In this document: piece after piece, positions 1 through 9,223 of the stretch
How positions within the stretch are numbered: position 1 is the first letter of the stretch
Layout: each line of letters opens with the position of its first letter
NCBI GenBank assembly: GCA_963830385.1
Contig: CAWHMD010000008.1
Coordinates: 992,001-1,056,000, forward strand
DNA length: 64,000 nt
From: Bog-532 sp963830385
GTDB taxonomy: Bacteria > Actinomycetota > Actinomycetes > Streptosporangiales > Streptosporangiaceae
Reading direction: 5' to 3'
Program-made: the position numbers and the translations under genes
The notes under the pieces: model-generated
The model's database searches: none
What the model was told of the DNA's origin: nothing
The model's input: only the letters and a program-made list of their open reading frames with translations

Positions 1-250
1 CCACGTTGGCGGCCCCGGCCAGCCGGGGGGACAGCGGCGCGGCCGCGAACGAGTCCCCCAGCGCCACGTAGGGTCCCGCCAGCGGGCGGGCGGCCGGGCC
101 GGGAGCGGCAGCGGGCGCACCGGAGGCGGCCCGGCTGGATGTGGTGGCGCGGGCATGAGCCGGCGTTTTCGATGAAGAACAGGCGGCGAGCAGGACCAGC
201 AGCAGCAAACCGGCGATCAGCGAGCAGGAGCGGCGTGCGGTCACTCTCAC
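1..250 (-). CDS. SGNH/GDSL hydrolase lipoprotein, N-terminal part (cut by window start)
   Basis: Only the first 83 codons are in the window; the gene runs off the left edge. Reading from GTG at 250 (a second GTG lies at 244), the protein opens with basic residues and a hydrophobic stretch ending in a lipobox, LLAAC, so Cys24 is the likely lipidated residue. A short Ala/Pro/Ser linker follows, then YVALGDSF around residues 61-68. GDS with a preceding hydrophobic strand is block I of SGNH/GDSL hydrolases, with Ser67 as the predicted nucleophile. The blocks carrying the catalytic Asp/His lie outside the window, so the substrate cannot be judged. The start is 12 bases downstream of the exporter stop codon on the same strand, suggesting co-transcription. 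Confidence 0.68.
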   Translation of the reverse strand, partial: MRVTARRSCSLIAGLLLLVLLAACSSSKTPAHARATTSSRAASGAPAAAPGPAARPLAGPYVALGDSFAAAPLSPRLAGAANV

Positions 251-262
251 ACGGTATGCGGG

Positions 263-1924
263 TCAGCCGCCGGATTCGGGGCGGGCGAAGTCCTTGCCGC
301 GGATGAGCACCAGCGCCAGCACCCCGGAGGCCAGGGCGATGACCGCCGCCACCAGCAAGGTGCGGTTGAGGCCGGATGCGAACGCGCCCCGGGTGATCTG
401 CGCGGCGGCCTGCCGGGCCGGGGGCGGCAGCTTGCTGATCAGCTGGCCGACCTGTCCGGACTGGACCGCCGTGGCGATCCTCGGGCCCTGGTGGGCCAGG
501 CTGGGCTGCCGGGCCACCTGGCTCAGCACGTCGCTCTTGACCTGGCTGGAGAACAGCGTGCCGAGCAGCGCGATACCGGTGGCGATGCCCACCTGGCGGA
601 AGGTCGAGCTGATGCCGGAAGCCATGCCCGCCTTGGCCGGCGGTACGACGCCGACCGCGGTCGAGGCCAGCGGCGGATTGACCAGGCCGACCCCGATGCC
701 GCCGACAATCATGCCCGGGATGAGGTGGGTCCAGCCGGAGCTCGCGGTGAGCCCGCGCATGAGCAGCAGCCCCACCCCGACCAGGATCAGGCCGGGCCCG
801 ATGAGCAGGCGTACCGGCACCTTCGACGACAGCCGGCCAGCCAAGGTGGCGGTCACCAGGATTCCGCCGGACAGCACCATGACCCGCACACCGGTCTGCA
901 GCGCCGAGTAACCCAGGATGTCCTGGAAGTACAGCACGAGGTAGAGGAGCATCGCGAAGATCGACGCGCTGACCCCGAACGCCGCGACCGAGCCGCCGGT
1001 GAACGTGGGCAGCCGGAACAGCGTCAGGTCGAACATCGGGTGCGCGATGCGCATCTCAACGAGGGTGAAGGCGATGAGCAGCAGCGCGGCCAGCGCGAAA
1101 CAGCCGAGCACGAGGCTGTTGCCGAACGACTTCTCGTTGGACTCGATCAGGCCGTAGACCAGGCTGGCCAGCGCCACCGTGAACAGCACAAAGCCGATCC
1201 AGTCGGGGCCGCTGGCCTGCGGGGAGCGCGACTCGGACACCTTCAGCGTCGCGATGACCACGGCCGCGACCCCGAACGGCACGTTCACGAAGAAGATCCA
1301 CCGCCAGGAAAGGCCGGAGGTCAGCAGGCCGCCGGCCAGGGGACCGATCGCCACGGCCAGTCCGGTGATCGCGCCCCAGATGCCGAACGCGGTGCCGCGG
1401 TCCTTGCCCCGGAAGGCGTCGGCCAGCAGCGCCAGCGACACCGCGAACATGACCGCCCCGCCGATCCCCTGCAGCGCCCGGGACAGCTGGAGCATCAGCG
1501 TGCTGGCGGCGAAACCGCACAGCATCGAGGCGGCCGTGAAGATGACCAGGCCGACCAGGTACATCAGCCGCCGGCCGTACATGTCGGCCAGGCTGCCCGC
1601 GGTGAGCAGGAACGCGGCCAGGGTCAGCGCGTAGGCGTCGACCACCCACTGCAGGTCGGAGAAGCTGGAGTGCAGCGCGGTCTGGATGTCCGGCAGCGCC
1701 ACGTTCACGATCGTGATGTCGAGCAGCAGCATGAACGTGCCGAGGCAGACCGCGACCAGCGTCCACCACTTGTTGCCGCGCTGGGTGCTCTCGTGCTGCG
1801 CCTGGTGGCCGGGCTCGTGCGGGTGATCGCGGGAGCCGCCCTCGTGCTGCCCGTGCCCGTCCCGTGCGTGGTGATGATGCGGCTGCGAGGCCGGCTCGGA
1901 CAGCTCTTCGTGGGCTTCGGTCAC
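263..1924 (-). CDS. MFS drug exporter, DHA2 family (EmrB/QacA type, 14 TM)
   Basis: Proton-driven efflux permease of the inner membrane. The core begins with KWWTLVAVCLGTFMLLLDIT and continues with motifs typical of DHA2 proteins: DITIVNVALPDIQ in TM1, LADMYGRR in the TM2-3 loop, SRALQGIGGA (motif B region) and GPLAGGLL (motif C). About 553 residues and roughly 14 hydrophobic segments fit the family. I chose GTG at 1924 because GGAG lies a few bases upstream; the frame stays open to 2107 but that extension is Arg/Pro-rich junk. The N-terminus is odd: about ten histidines within some 30 cytoplasmic residues ahead of TM1, which might bind metal (inference). The next gene on the strand is the SGNH lipoprotein. 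Confidence 0.88.
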   Translation of the reverse strand: MTEAHEELSEPASQPHHHHARDGHGQHEGGSRDHPHEPGHQAQHESTQRGNKWWTLVAVCLGTFMLLLDITIVNVALPDIQTALHSSFSDLQWVVDAYALTLAAFLLTAGSLADMYGRRLMYLVGLVIFTAASMLCGFAASTLMLQLSRALQGIGGAVMFAVSLALLADAFRGKDRGTAFGIWGAITGLAVAIGPLAGGLLTSGLSWRWIFFVNVPFGVAAVVIATLKVSESRSPQASGPDWIGFVLFTVALASLVYGLIESNEKSFGNSLVLGCFALAALLLIAFTLVEMRIAHPMFDLTLFRLPTFTGGSVAAFGVSASIFAMLLYLVLYFQDILGYSALQTGVRVMVLSGGILVTATLAGRLSSKVPVRLLIGPGLILVGVGLLLMRGLTASSGWTHLIPGMIVGGIGVGLVNPPLASTAVGVVPPAKAGMASGISSTFRQVGIATGIALLGTLFSSQVKSDVLSQVARQPSLAHQGPRIATAVQSGQVGQLISKLPPPARQAAAQITRGAFASGLNRTLLVAAVIALASGVLALVLIRGKDFARPESGG

Positions 1925-2370
1925 GGCACGGCTCCAGGCTCCAGGTCGCGGTGAGAGATTCTCGCAGGCTAGCCGGTGTTTGCCCGCTTCCCACGTTCTG
2001 TCCTGAAAGCGTCGCATGTAACCGGCGGCGTGCTGGGGGCGGCCCCTGGATTCCGGGCCCCGGCGGCCGGCTCTGCGTGCGGTGGCCAGCGTACGGCAAG
2101 CCAACAATGATCAACGTGGCGGTCGCCCGGCCGGGTGGATCAGTGTGCCTTTGTTTGATGACCGAATTCGTCCCCGGTTCAGCGAGCATGCCGAAATTCC
2201 GCGTCGCCATTTTCCCTGGGAAAAAACGGAAAAGGGCACGCGGAATTCCGGGTCACAGGATATTACTGGGATGAATTACTCGCGCTCACCGGCCGCGGTG
2301 ACCGCCGAATGATGTGAGTTGATGCCGTCAGCGGCCGGGGTAATTTCTGGCTGACGCCGTTACGTGGCGG
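1925..2370. other. Intergenic region upstream of the DHA2 exporter
   Basis: No gene is supportable here; the short open frames are GC-driven and lack ribosome sites and family features. It should hold the promoter of the exporter on the minus strand. The stretch around 2205-2280 is much more AT-rich than its surroundings and contains the odd-length palindrome at 2210-2224. Confidence 0.5.
2210..2224. promoter_or_regulatory. Operator-like palindrome TTTTCCCTGGGAAAA
   Basis: A perfect 7-bp inverted repeat around a single central T, in an AT-rich island about 290 bases upstream of the exporter start and 150 bases past the stop of the secreted protein. It could bind a dimeric regulator; no regulator gene is adjacent, so function is unknown. 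Confidence 0.3.
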
Positions 2371-2961
2371 TCAGAGCCCCAGCGCGGCGAGGATCTCGTT
2401 CAGCAGCGCCGACAGCGAGGCCAGGCCGCCGGTGCCGTTCAGCAGGTTGGCCACCGCGCACAGCAGGTTGCCGAGCAGGTTGCCCGCACCGGGCACCGCG
2501 GTGATGTTGAGCGTCACCTGGTTGAGCGTGACCACGAGGCCTAGCAGGTTGAGGTTGAGCGGGCCCAGGACCAGGTTGAGCACCTGGCAGCCGATCGCCG
2601 GGGCGTTGGCCGCCTTGCTGGTGTTGACTGAGTCGGTGACGGTCTGGTTCACCGTGCCCAGCGACGTGCCGTTGGCGTCGGTGAGCGTGCCCTTGAGGAC
2701 CCCGGTGGCCTGCAGCACGCCGTTGACCACGCTGAACCTCTGGGGCGTGAACGTGCCGCTGAAGGTGCCCTTACCGTCGGAATTGGTGAACGTTCCCTTG
2801 ACCACCGATGTGAGATTTCCGACCGACGAGGCGGGGGCCGAAGTGACCGTTTTCGCAGTCGTCGCCGAAACGGATGCACCGGCCGTCGCCGCCGTCAATC
2901 CGGTCAGCGCCACCACCGATCCCGTCGAGATGGCCAGCGTCCGAAAAGCTGGAACTTTCAT
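2371..2961 (-). CDS. Secreted hypothetical protein
   Basis: A 196-residue exported protein. The start ATG at 2961 is preceded by GGAG with a 6-base spacer, and it gives a clean signal peptide (MKVPAFRTL... followed by ...ATAGA, cleavage probably after residue 29). An ATG four codons upstream is possible but has no better ribosome site. The mature part has a Thr/Ser/Gly-rich region with repeated beta-strand-like segments (KGTFTNSDGKGTFSGTFTP), then a hydrophobic C-terminal half rich in Leu and Asn (LNLLGLVVTLNQVTLNIT, GAGNLLGNLLCAVANLLNG) with two cysteines. I recall similar small secreted proteins in other actinomycetes with no known function. It stands alone, divergent from the phosphate permease. 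Confidence 0.7.
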   Translation of the reverse strand: MKVPAFRTLAISTGSVVALTGLTAATAGASVSATTAKTVTSAPASSVGNLTSVVKGTFTNSDGKGTFSGTFTPQRFSVVNGVLQATGVLKGTLTDANGTSLGTVNQTVTDSVNTSKAANAPAIGCQVLNLVLGPLNLNLLGLVVTLNQVTLNITAVPGAGNLLGNLLCAVANLLNGTGGLASLSALLNEILAALGL

Positions 2962-3407
2962 CGCTCGCTCCATTCGTGGTGAGAATAGGACGCGATTCAT
3001 GTAACCGAGCAAACCAGCACCAAACACACGAGAAGCGACAAAGTTACGCGTGCCGCAGGCCCGGGCTGGCGGTTAATGATCTGTGCGGTGATGGCCGTAC
3101 ACGTTTGGGCAGATGAGCGGTGGTTGACGCGGCAAGTGCACGGGACGGGACCCGTGGATGCCGGGGAAATTTTTTGCTGGCCCGGGTCGAACGGACGGCC
3201 AGATGCCCGATCCGGGCCTCGCCGCCGGTGATCTTGGGTTCGCAGGCGCCATGGCACTACCGAGTTTGTCGGAGAAGCCGCAGGTCACGGCGGGGTCAGG
3301 GCGAATTCGACGAGCAGATTAACAGCGGGCGTCTCACGGCTTAACCCTTTGCCGGAACTTGGGCGCGGGTCTTGATAGCGGCCTGACCACCCGGAACCCT
3401 TACAGGC
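2962..3407. other. Divergent intergenic region between secreted protein and PiT permease
   Basis: Both flanking genes start outward from here, so it should contain two promoters. I see no convincing palindrome, RNA element or PhoP-type direct repeat. The phosphate permease has no Shine-Dalgarno in front of its GTG, so it may be translated from a very short or absent leader. Confidence 0.45.
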
Positions 3408-4553
<1,146 letters not shown>

Positions 4554-4574
4554 CGGCAAGGGGAGAAGAAACAC

Positions 4575-4874
4575 ATGAACGGCTGGATCAATCTGCACGC
4601 CCTGTGGCAGATCGTCGTCCTGGGCCTGGTCTGCGGGGCCGGGCTGCCTGCCCTGTTCGCCGTCGGCTTGGTCGCCCTGAACATGTCGGGCAACCGCGTT
4701 CAGGCCGCCGGCGCGGGCGGGGGCGTGGGCGGGGCCACTACCGAGTCCGACGACGGCCGGGTCTACGGGGGTAACCCGGGCGGCCTCGTCGCGGCCTGCC
4801 TCTGTTTCGCGATCGTGCTGGCCGCAATTGGCTACGGCATCTACCTGATCGTCGCGAGCAGTCACGGCAGCTAA
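4575..4874 (+). CDS. Small two-TM membrane protein of the pit locus
   Basis: A 99-residue protein with a strong ribosome site (AGGGGAGAAG) before its ATG, 21 bases after pitA. It has two hydrophobic helices (about residues 11-36 and 72-92) joined by a Gly-rich, charged loop (AGGGVGGATTESDDGRVYGG). By position it matches the small membrane protein between pitA and the DUF3349 gene of mycobacteria. No catalytic motif is present; a role as an accessory or regulatory subunit of the phosphate permease is inference from synteny only. Confidence 0.75.
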   Translation: MNGWINLHALWQIVVLGLVCGAGLPALFAVGLVALNMSGNRVQAAGAGGGVGGATTESDDGRVYGGNPGGLVAACLCFAIVLAAIGYGIYLIVASSHGS

Positions 4875-4888
4875 GCCTGATCATCGCG

Positions 4889-4917
4889 GCCGCCCGGTCC
4901 CGTGAGGGCCGGGCGGC
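4889..4917 (+). terminator. Strong hairpin between membrane protein and DUF3349 gene
   Basis: GCCGCCCGGTCC at 4889-4900 pairs with GGGCCGGGCGGC at 4906-4917 (12 bp, one G-U pair) around a 5-base loop. There is no U-run, as is usual in actinomycetes. It lies 15 bases after the stop codon and upstream of the DUF3349 ribosome site, so it may terminate or attenuate the pit transcript. Confidence 0.55.
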
Positions 4918-4942
4918 ACAACATCAAACAGGAGCCCAGTCC

Positions 4943-5245
4943 ATGCCGGTTTCCTCGTACGTACACTCCATCCTCAGCTGGCTGAGAGCCGGTTACCCCG
5001 AAGGACTTCCGCCCGCTGACTACATCCCCTTGTTCGCGCTGCTGGGCACGCAGGTGACCGACGAGGACCTGCATGCCATCGCCGATGAGCTGGCCAGCGA
5101 CTCCGATCCGCAGTCCGCGGCCGCGATCAAGAAGGCGATCACCGACGTGACGAATGTGGAGCCGAACGAGTACGACATATCGCGGGTCCGGTCCCGGCTG
5201 GCCGCGGGCGGCTGGCCGCTGGCCAAGCCCGGCCAGATCAGCTGA
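4943..5245 (+). CDS. DUF3349 family protein, copy 1
   Basis: A 100-residue soluble, all-helical protein. The core LSWLRAGYPEGLPPADYIPL followed by FALLGTQVTDEDLHAIADEL and a C-terminal GGWPLA is the DUF3349 pattern. A ribosome site (CAGGAG) precedes ATG 4943. The mycobacterial relative encoded next to pitA has a solved structure but no assigned function. It is followed 73 bases later by a second copy of the same family, so this locus has undergone a tandem duplication. Confidence 0.85.
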   Translation: MPVSSYVHSILSWLRAGYPEGLPPADYIPLFALLGTQVTDEDLHAIADELASDSDPQSAAAIKKAITDVTNVEPNEYDISRVRSRLAAGGWPLAKPGQIS

Positions 5246-5318
5246 GGCCCTCCTGTTCCAGCACGAGCCGGTGAAATTTCCGCTCGACCAGATACTGACA
5301 TCGAGAGGCGCCGAGGCC

Positions 5319-5645
5319 ATGCCCCTGCCCTACGTTCTGCAATTGGTCATCAGCTGGCTCCGGACCGGCTACCCCGATGGGGTGCCCGCCGCCGATTACA
5401 TCCCGCTGTTCGCCCTGCTCGGCTCCCAGCTGACCGAGGTCGAAGTCTTGGCCATCGCCGACGAGCTAGCCAACTCAAGCGACCCGGATTCGGCCGCCGC
5501 GATCAAGGGGGCTATCAACGAGGTCACCCACGAGAAGCCGACCGACGCCGACGTCAACCGGGTCCGGGCCCACCTGGCGGAGGGCGGCTGGCCGCTGGCC
5601 CCGGTGGAGCCGTCCGCGGCCGAGCGCGCGGCCGGAGCCTCCTGA
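5319..5645 (+). CDS. DUF3349 family protein, copy 2
   Basis: A 108-residue paralogue of the preceding gene, sharing WLR.GYP.G.P.ADYIPLFALLG, AIADELA, SDPDSAAAIK and the terminal AEGGWPLAP. I start it at ATG 5319 because GAGAGG lies about ten bases upstream and the alignment with copy 1 begins there; the frame is open further upstream over the end of copy 1 but without family similarity. It has a short extra tail rich in Ala/Glu. Function unknown; the duplication could give a heterodimer or two phosphate-state sensors (speculative). Confidence 0.82.
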   Translation: MPLPYVLQLVISWLRTGYPDGVPAADYIPLFALLGSQLTEVEVLAIADELANSSDPDSAAAIKGAINEVTHEKPTDADVNRVRAHLAEGGWPLAPVEPSAAERAAGAS

Positions 5646-5649
5646 CCAC

Positions 5650-5672
5650 CTGACCGTCTGGACCGCGGTCAG
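5650..5672. terminator. Bidirectional hairpin between convergent genes
   Basis: CTGACCG at 5650-5656 pairs with CGGTCAG at 5666-5672 around a 9-base loop. It lies directly after the DUF3349 copy 2 stop, and its right arm contains the fprA stop codon, so it can serve both convergent transcripts. Confidence 0.45.
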
Positions 5673-7159
5673 TCCTGGCCGGGGGCGTCCGGTTCGCTGG
5701 GCCAGCAGGCCGCGAACAGGGCCTCCCGGCCGTGCAGCTTGACCCGCTCCCCGCGGCCCAGCGACTTGGCCAGGCTGGTCTCGGCCGCCTCGATCTGCAG
5801 CCATTCCGCGTAGCTGACCGGGCGGATGCCCTTGTCCGCCAGCAGCTGCTCCAGGGCGGTGAGGCCGTCCGGGCTGTCGCCGTCTGATCCCTCGCCGGCG
5901 CCGGGGTAGCGGAGCATGCCCGGGCGCGGCAGCTGCACGTCGACCGCCTCGTCGCCGAGCAGGTCGGACAGCAGCGCGCGGACGGTCTCGGAGGCGTCGG
6001 ACTTGTTGGTGCCGATGACCCCGGTCGGGCCGCGCTTGAGCCAGCCCGACACGTACTCGCCGGGCAGCGGCTGGCCGTCGGGCCCGAGCACCCGGCCCTG
6101 CTCGTTCGGCACCACCGCGTTCCGCTCGTCGAACGGCACCCCGTCCAGCGGGACGCTCTGGTAACCGACCGACCGCAGCACCATCTGGACGTCGAGCGTT
6201 TCCAGCTCCCCGGTGCCGCCGAACACGCCGTGCTCGTCCAGCCGGGTCCGCTCGAGGGTCAGGCCGGTGACCCGGTCGTCGCCGGTGATCTCGACCGGCC
6301 GGAGCCAGAACCGCACGGTCAGCGTGCGGGCGTGGCCCGACGGAGCCTCCGCGTGGCGGTCGCCGGCCCACTTCCTGATCGCGACCAGGTTGCCGCGGAC
6401 CCGACGGTCCTGCTCGGCCAGCTCGGCTCCCTGGCCGCTGGCGTCGAAGGTGTCCAGGTCGGCCTCGGCGGGCGGCACGATGATCTCGACCCCCGGCAGC
6501 TCCCCCAGCTCACGCAGCTCCTTGGTGGTGAACTTGGCGTAGGCCGGGCCGCGCCGCCCGATCATGTGGACCTCGCGGACCTTGCTGGCCAGCAGCGTCT
6601 CCAGCACCGGCTGGGGCACGTCGGTGGTGTGCAGCTCGGCCGGGTCACGGGCCAGGATCCGGGCCACGTCCACCGCCACGTTGCCGACCCCGATGACCGC
6701 GACCGACTCGGCGTCCAGCGTGAACGAGTCCGGGCCGACGTCCGGGTGCCCGCAGTACCAGTTGACAAAGTCGGTGGCCGCGTAGCTGCCGGGCAGGTCC
6801 TCGCCGGGGATGCCGAGCCGCCGGTCCCGCATGGCGCCGGTCGCGTACACCACCGCGTCGTAGGCGGACAGCAGGTCGGCCCGGGTCACGTCCTCGCCGA
6901 AGTGGACGCCGCCGATGAACCGGACGTCGGGACTCTCCAGCACCTTGCGCAGGTACTCGGCGATCGACTTGATCGACTTGTGGTCGGGGGCGACCCCGTA
7001 TCGGACCAGGCCGTACGGCGTCGGCAGCCGGTCCAGCACGTCCACCCGCACCCGGACCGGATCCGGCAGCGCAGCGGCGTGCTTGACCAGTGCCTCCGCC
7101 GTGTAGAGCCCAGCGGGGCCGGAACCGACAACCGCGACCTTGAGCACGTTGGCAGCCAC
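5669..7159 (-). CDS. fprA: FAD-dependent ferredoxin-NADP reductase, FprA (adrenodoxin reductase) type
   Basis: Moves electrons between NADPH and ferredoxins for P450s and other redox partners. At 496 residues it is typical of the family. The N-terminal FAD site VAVVGSGPAGLYTAEAL is at about residues 8-24, followed by DVLDRLPTPYGLVRYGVAPDH, the hallmark of adrenodoxin-reductase-like enzymes. The NADP site VAVIGVGNVAVDVARIL lies near residue 158, and the C-terminal GWLKRGPTGVIGTNKSDA motif contacts FAD. The GTG at 7159 is used; another GTG five codons downstream (LKVAVVG) is possible. It begins 10 bases after the dxs stop codon and is probably co-transcribed, which would link a reductase to the isoprenoid pathway, whose Fe-S enzymes IspG and IspH need reduced ferredoxin (inference). 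Confidence 0.92.
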   Translation of the reverse strand: MAANVLKVAVVGSGPAGLYTAEALVKHAAALPDPVRVRVDVLDRLPTPYGLVRYGVAPDHKSIKSIAEYLRKVLESPDVRFIGGVHFGEDVTRADLLSAYDAVVYATGAMRDRRLGIPGEDLPGSYAATDFVNWYCGHPDVGPDSFTLDAESVAVIGVGNVAVDVARILARDPAELHTTDVPQPVLETLLASKVREVHMIGRRGPAYAKFTTKELRELGELPGVEIIVPPAEADLDTFDASGQGAELAEQDRRVRGNLVAIRKWAGDRHAEAPSGHARTLTVRFWLRPVEITGDDRVTGLTLERTRLDEHGVFGGTGELETLDVQMVLRSVGYQSVPLDGVPFDERNAVVPNEQGRVLGPDGQPLPGEYVSGWLKRGPTGVIGTNKSDASETVRALLSDLLGDEAVDVQLPRPGMLRYPGAGEGSDGDSPDGLTALEQLLADKGIRPVSYAEWLQIEAAETSLAKSLGRGERVKLHGREALFAACWPSEPDAPGQD

Positions 7160-7169
7160 GGTCCCGACG

Positions 7170-9107
7170 TTACTGCCCTTCGGTCGGCTGGCGCACCTGG
7201 GGACTTTGTTCCGGTACGTCGGCCGGTGCCCGGCGGGCGACGGCCTCGGTCAGCCGGCGGGCCAGATGCTGCGGGGTCAGGCCGGTCTCCTCCAGCACCT
7301 CGCTGCGGTCCCCCTGGGCCAGGAACCGCTGCGGCAGCCCGAACGTCTTGACCGGGGTGTCCACGTCGTGATCGTGCAGCAGCCGGGCCACCGCGTCACC
7401 GAACCCGCCGACCCGGCCGTTGTCCTCGGCCACCGCCACCAGCCGGTACCGGCGGGCCTCGGCGATCAGGGATTCGTCCACCGGCTTGGTCCAGCGCGGG
7501 TCGACCACGGTCACGCCGATGCCCTGGTCGGCCATCCGCTCGGCCGCGGCCAGGCACATCAGCGCCATCGGCCCGGCCCCGAGCAGCAGCACGTCACACC
7601 CCAGTGCACCCTCGGGCTGCCGGAGCACGTCCATGACGCCGAGCTTGCCGATCGCCTCGACCTCGTGGCCCACCGTTTGCTTGCCGGGGAACCGCACCAC
7701 CGTGGGGCCGTCGCTGACCGCGACCGCCTCGTTGAGCAACTCCACCAGCTGGGCCGCGTCGCGCGGGGCGGCGATCTTCAGGCCCGGCACCACCTGCAGG
7801 ATCGAGCCGTCCCACATGCCGTTGTGGCTGGCCCCGTCGGGCCCGGTCACGCCGGCCCGGTCCAGCACCAGGGTCACCGGCAGCTGGTGCAGCGCCACGT
7901 CCATCAGCACCTGGTCGAACGCCCGGTTCAGGAACGTCGCGTAGATCGCCACCACCGGGTGCAGGCCGCCCAGGGCCAGCCCGGCGGCGCTGGTCACCGC
8001 GTGCTGCTCGGCGATGCCGACGTCGTAGACCCGGTCAGGGAACGCGCGCGCGAACGGGCCCAGGCCGGTCGGGTTGAGCATGGCCGCGGTGATCGCCACC
8101 ACGTCCGGCCGGCGGCCGCCGATGGCTGCCAGCTCGTCGCCGAACACCTGGGACAAGGTCTTCTTGGCCGCGCCGGGCACCGACCCGGGCCGGGGCGCGC
8201 CGGGCACCTGGTGCAGCCGGTCGTCCTCGTTCTCCTCGGCCGGCCCGTACCCGAAGCCCTTGCGGGTGATCACGTGCACCAGCACCGGGCCGCCGTACTC
8301 CCGGGCCCGGCGCAGCGCCTGCTCGACCATGGCCTCGTCGTGGCCGTCGATCGGGCCCAGGTACTTCAGGCCGAGGTCCTCGAACAGCACCTGGGGCTGC
8401 AGGACGTCCTTGAGGCCCTTCTTGATCCCATGCAGCGTCCCGTAGACCGGCGGGCCGACCACCGGGGTGCGGGACAGCGTGGTCTTGATGTAGTCGAGCA
8501 CGTTCTCATAGCGCTGGGTGACGCGCACCGAGCTCAGGTTCTTGGCCAGGCCGCCGATCGTGGCCTGGTAGGACCGGCCGTTGTCGTTGACCACGATGAC
8601 CAGCCGGGAGTCGTCGCAGACCGAGATGTTGTTGAGCGCCTCCCAGGCCATCCCGCCGGTCAGCGCGCCGTCCCCGATGATCGCGACCACGGCCCGGTCG
8701 ATCTCCCCGCGCAGCGTGTAGGCCTTGGCCAGCCCGTCCGCGTAGGAAAGGCTGGTCGAGGCGTGCGAGTTCTCCACGATGTCGTGGTCGGACTCGGCCC
8801 GGCTCGGGTACCCCGACATGCCGCCGCGCTGGCGCAGCGTGCCGAACTCGGCCTGGCGCCCGGTGAGCAGCTTGTGCACGTAGGACTGGTGACCGGTGTC
8901 GAACACGATCCGGTCCTGCGGGGAGTTGAACACCCGGTGCAGGGCGATCGTCAGCTCCACCACGCCGAGGTTCGGCCCCAGGTGCCCGCTGGTGCGGATC
9001 ACGGTTTCGATGAGGACATCGCGGATCTCGCTGGCCAGGACCGCAAGCTGTTCCTGGCTGAGGCCCTTCAGGTCTTCCGGGCCTGCAATGGACTCCAGCA
9101 GGGTCAC
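7170..9107 (-). CDS. dxs: 1-deoxy-D-xylulose-5-phosphate synthase
   Basis: Thiamine-diphosphate enzyme joining pyruvate and glyceraldehyde 3-phosphate, the first step of the MEP isoprenoid pathway. The 645 residues match the usual length. GHLGPNLGVVELTIALH and FDTGHQSYVHKLLTGR are at the N-terminus, the ThDP motif is GDGALTGGMAWEALNN, and the pyrimidine-domain segment YDVGIAEQHAVTSAAGLA carries the conserved Glu. The start is GTG at 9107 with GGAG about nine bases upstream. It is followed by fprA and preceded, on the same strand, by the RHH-Clp_N gene. Confidence 0.97.
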   Translation of the reverse strand: MTLLESIAGPEDLKGLSQEQLAVLASEIRDVLIETVIRTSGHLGPNLGVVELTIALHRVFNSPQDRIVFDTGHQSYVHKLLTGRQAEFGTLRQRGGMSGYPSRAESDHDIVENSHASTSLSYADGLAKAYTLRGEIDRAVVAIIGDGALTGGMAWEALNNISVCDDSRLVIVVNDNGRSYQATIGGLAKNLSSVRVTQRYENVLDYIKTTLSRTPVVGPPVYGTLHGIKKGLKDVLQPQVLFEDLGLKYLGPIDGHDEAMVEQALRRAREYGGPVLVHVITRKGFGYGPAEENEDDRLHQVPGAPRPGSVPGAAKKTLSQVFGDELAAIGGRRPDVVAITAAMLNPTGLGPFARAFPDRVYDVGIAEQHAVTSAAGLALGGLHPVVAIYATFLNRAFDQVLMDVALHQLPVTLVLDRAGVTGPDGASHNGMWDGSILQVVPGLKIAAPRDAAQLVELLNEAVAVSDGPTVVRFPGKQTVGHEVEAIGKLGVMDVLRQPEGALGCDVLLLGAGPMALMCLAAAERMADQGIGVTVVDPRWTKPVDESLIAEARRYRLVAVAEDNGRVGGFGDAVARLLHDHDVDTPVKTFGLPQRFLAQGDRSEVLEETGLTPQHLARRLTEAVARRAPADVPEQSPQVRQPTEGQ

Positions 9108-9210
9108 GTTGGTGCGCTCCTCGTGTTCCGGGTGGCCGGATGGGACGGCAATTCCCCGAGTCTATTTGCGGAGCTGCCGGGACGCGCGCGACACCCGGGC
9201 CAAGACTGAC

Positions 9211-9223
9211 AGGCGTGTCGCCT
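9211..9223 (-). terminator. Short hairpin after the RHH-Clp_N gene
   Basis: AGGCG-TGT-CGCCT is a perfect 5-bp stem with a 3-base loop that overlaps the TAG stop codon of the upstream minus-strand gene. It sits about 100 bases before dxs and could separate the two transcripts; it is short and without a U-run. Confidence 0.3.

Noticed and set aside
491..1954. A long plus-strand frame opposite the DHA2 exporter
   Set aside because: Composition (Gln/Gly/Arg/His-rich, no hydrophobic or folded segments) is that of an antisense shadow.
3300..3407. PhoP box upstream of pitA
   Set aside because: A weak match around TCTCACGG/TTAACC does not keep the 11-base direct-repeat spacing.
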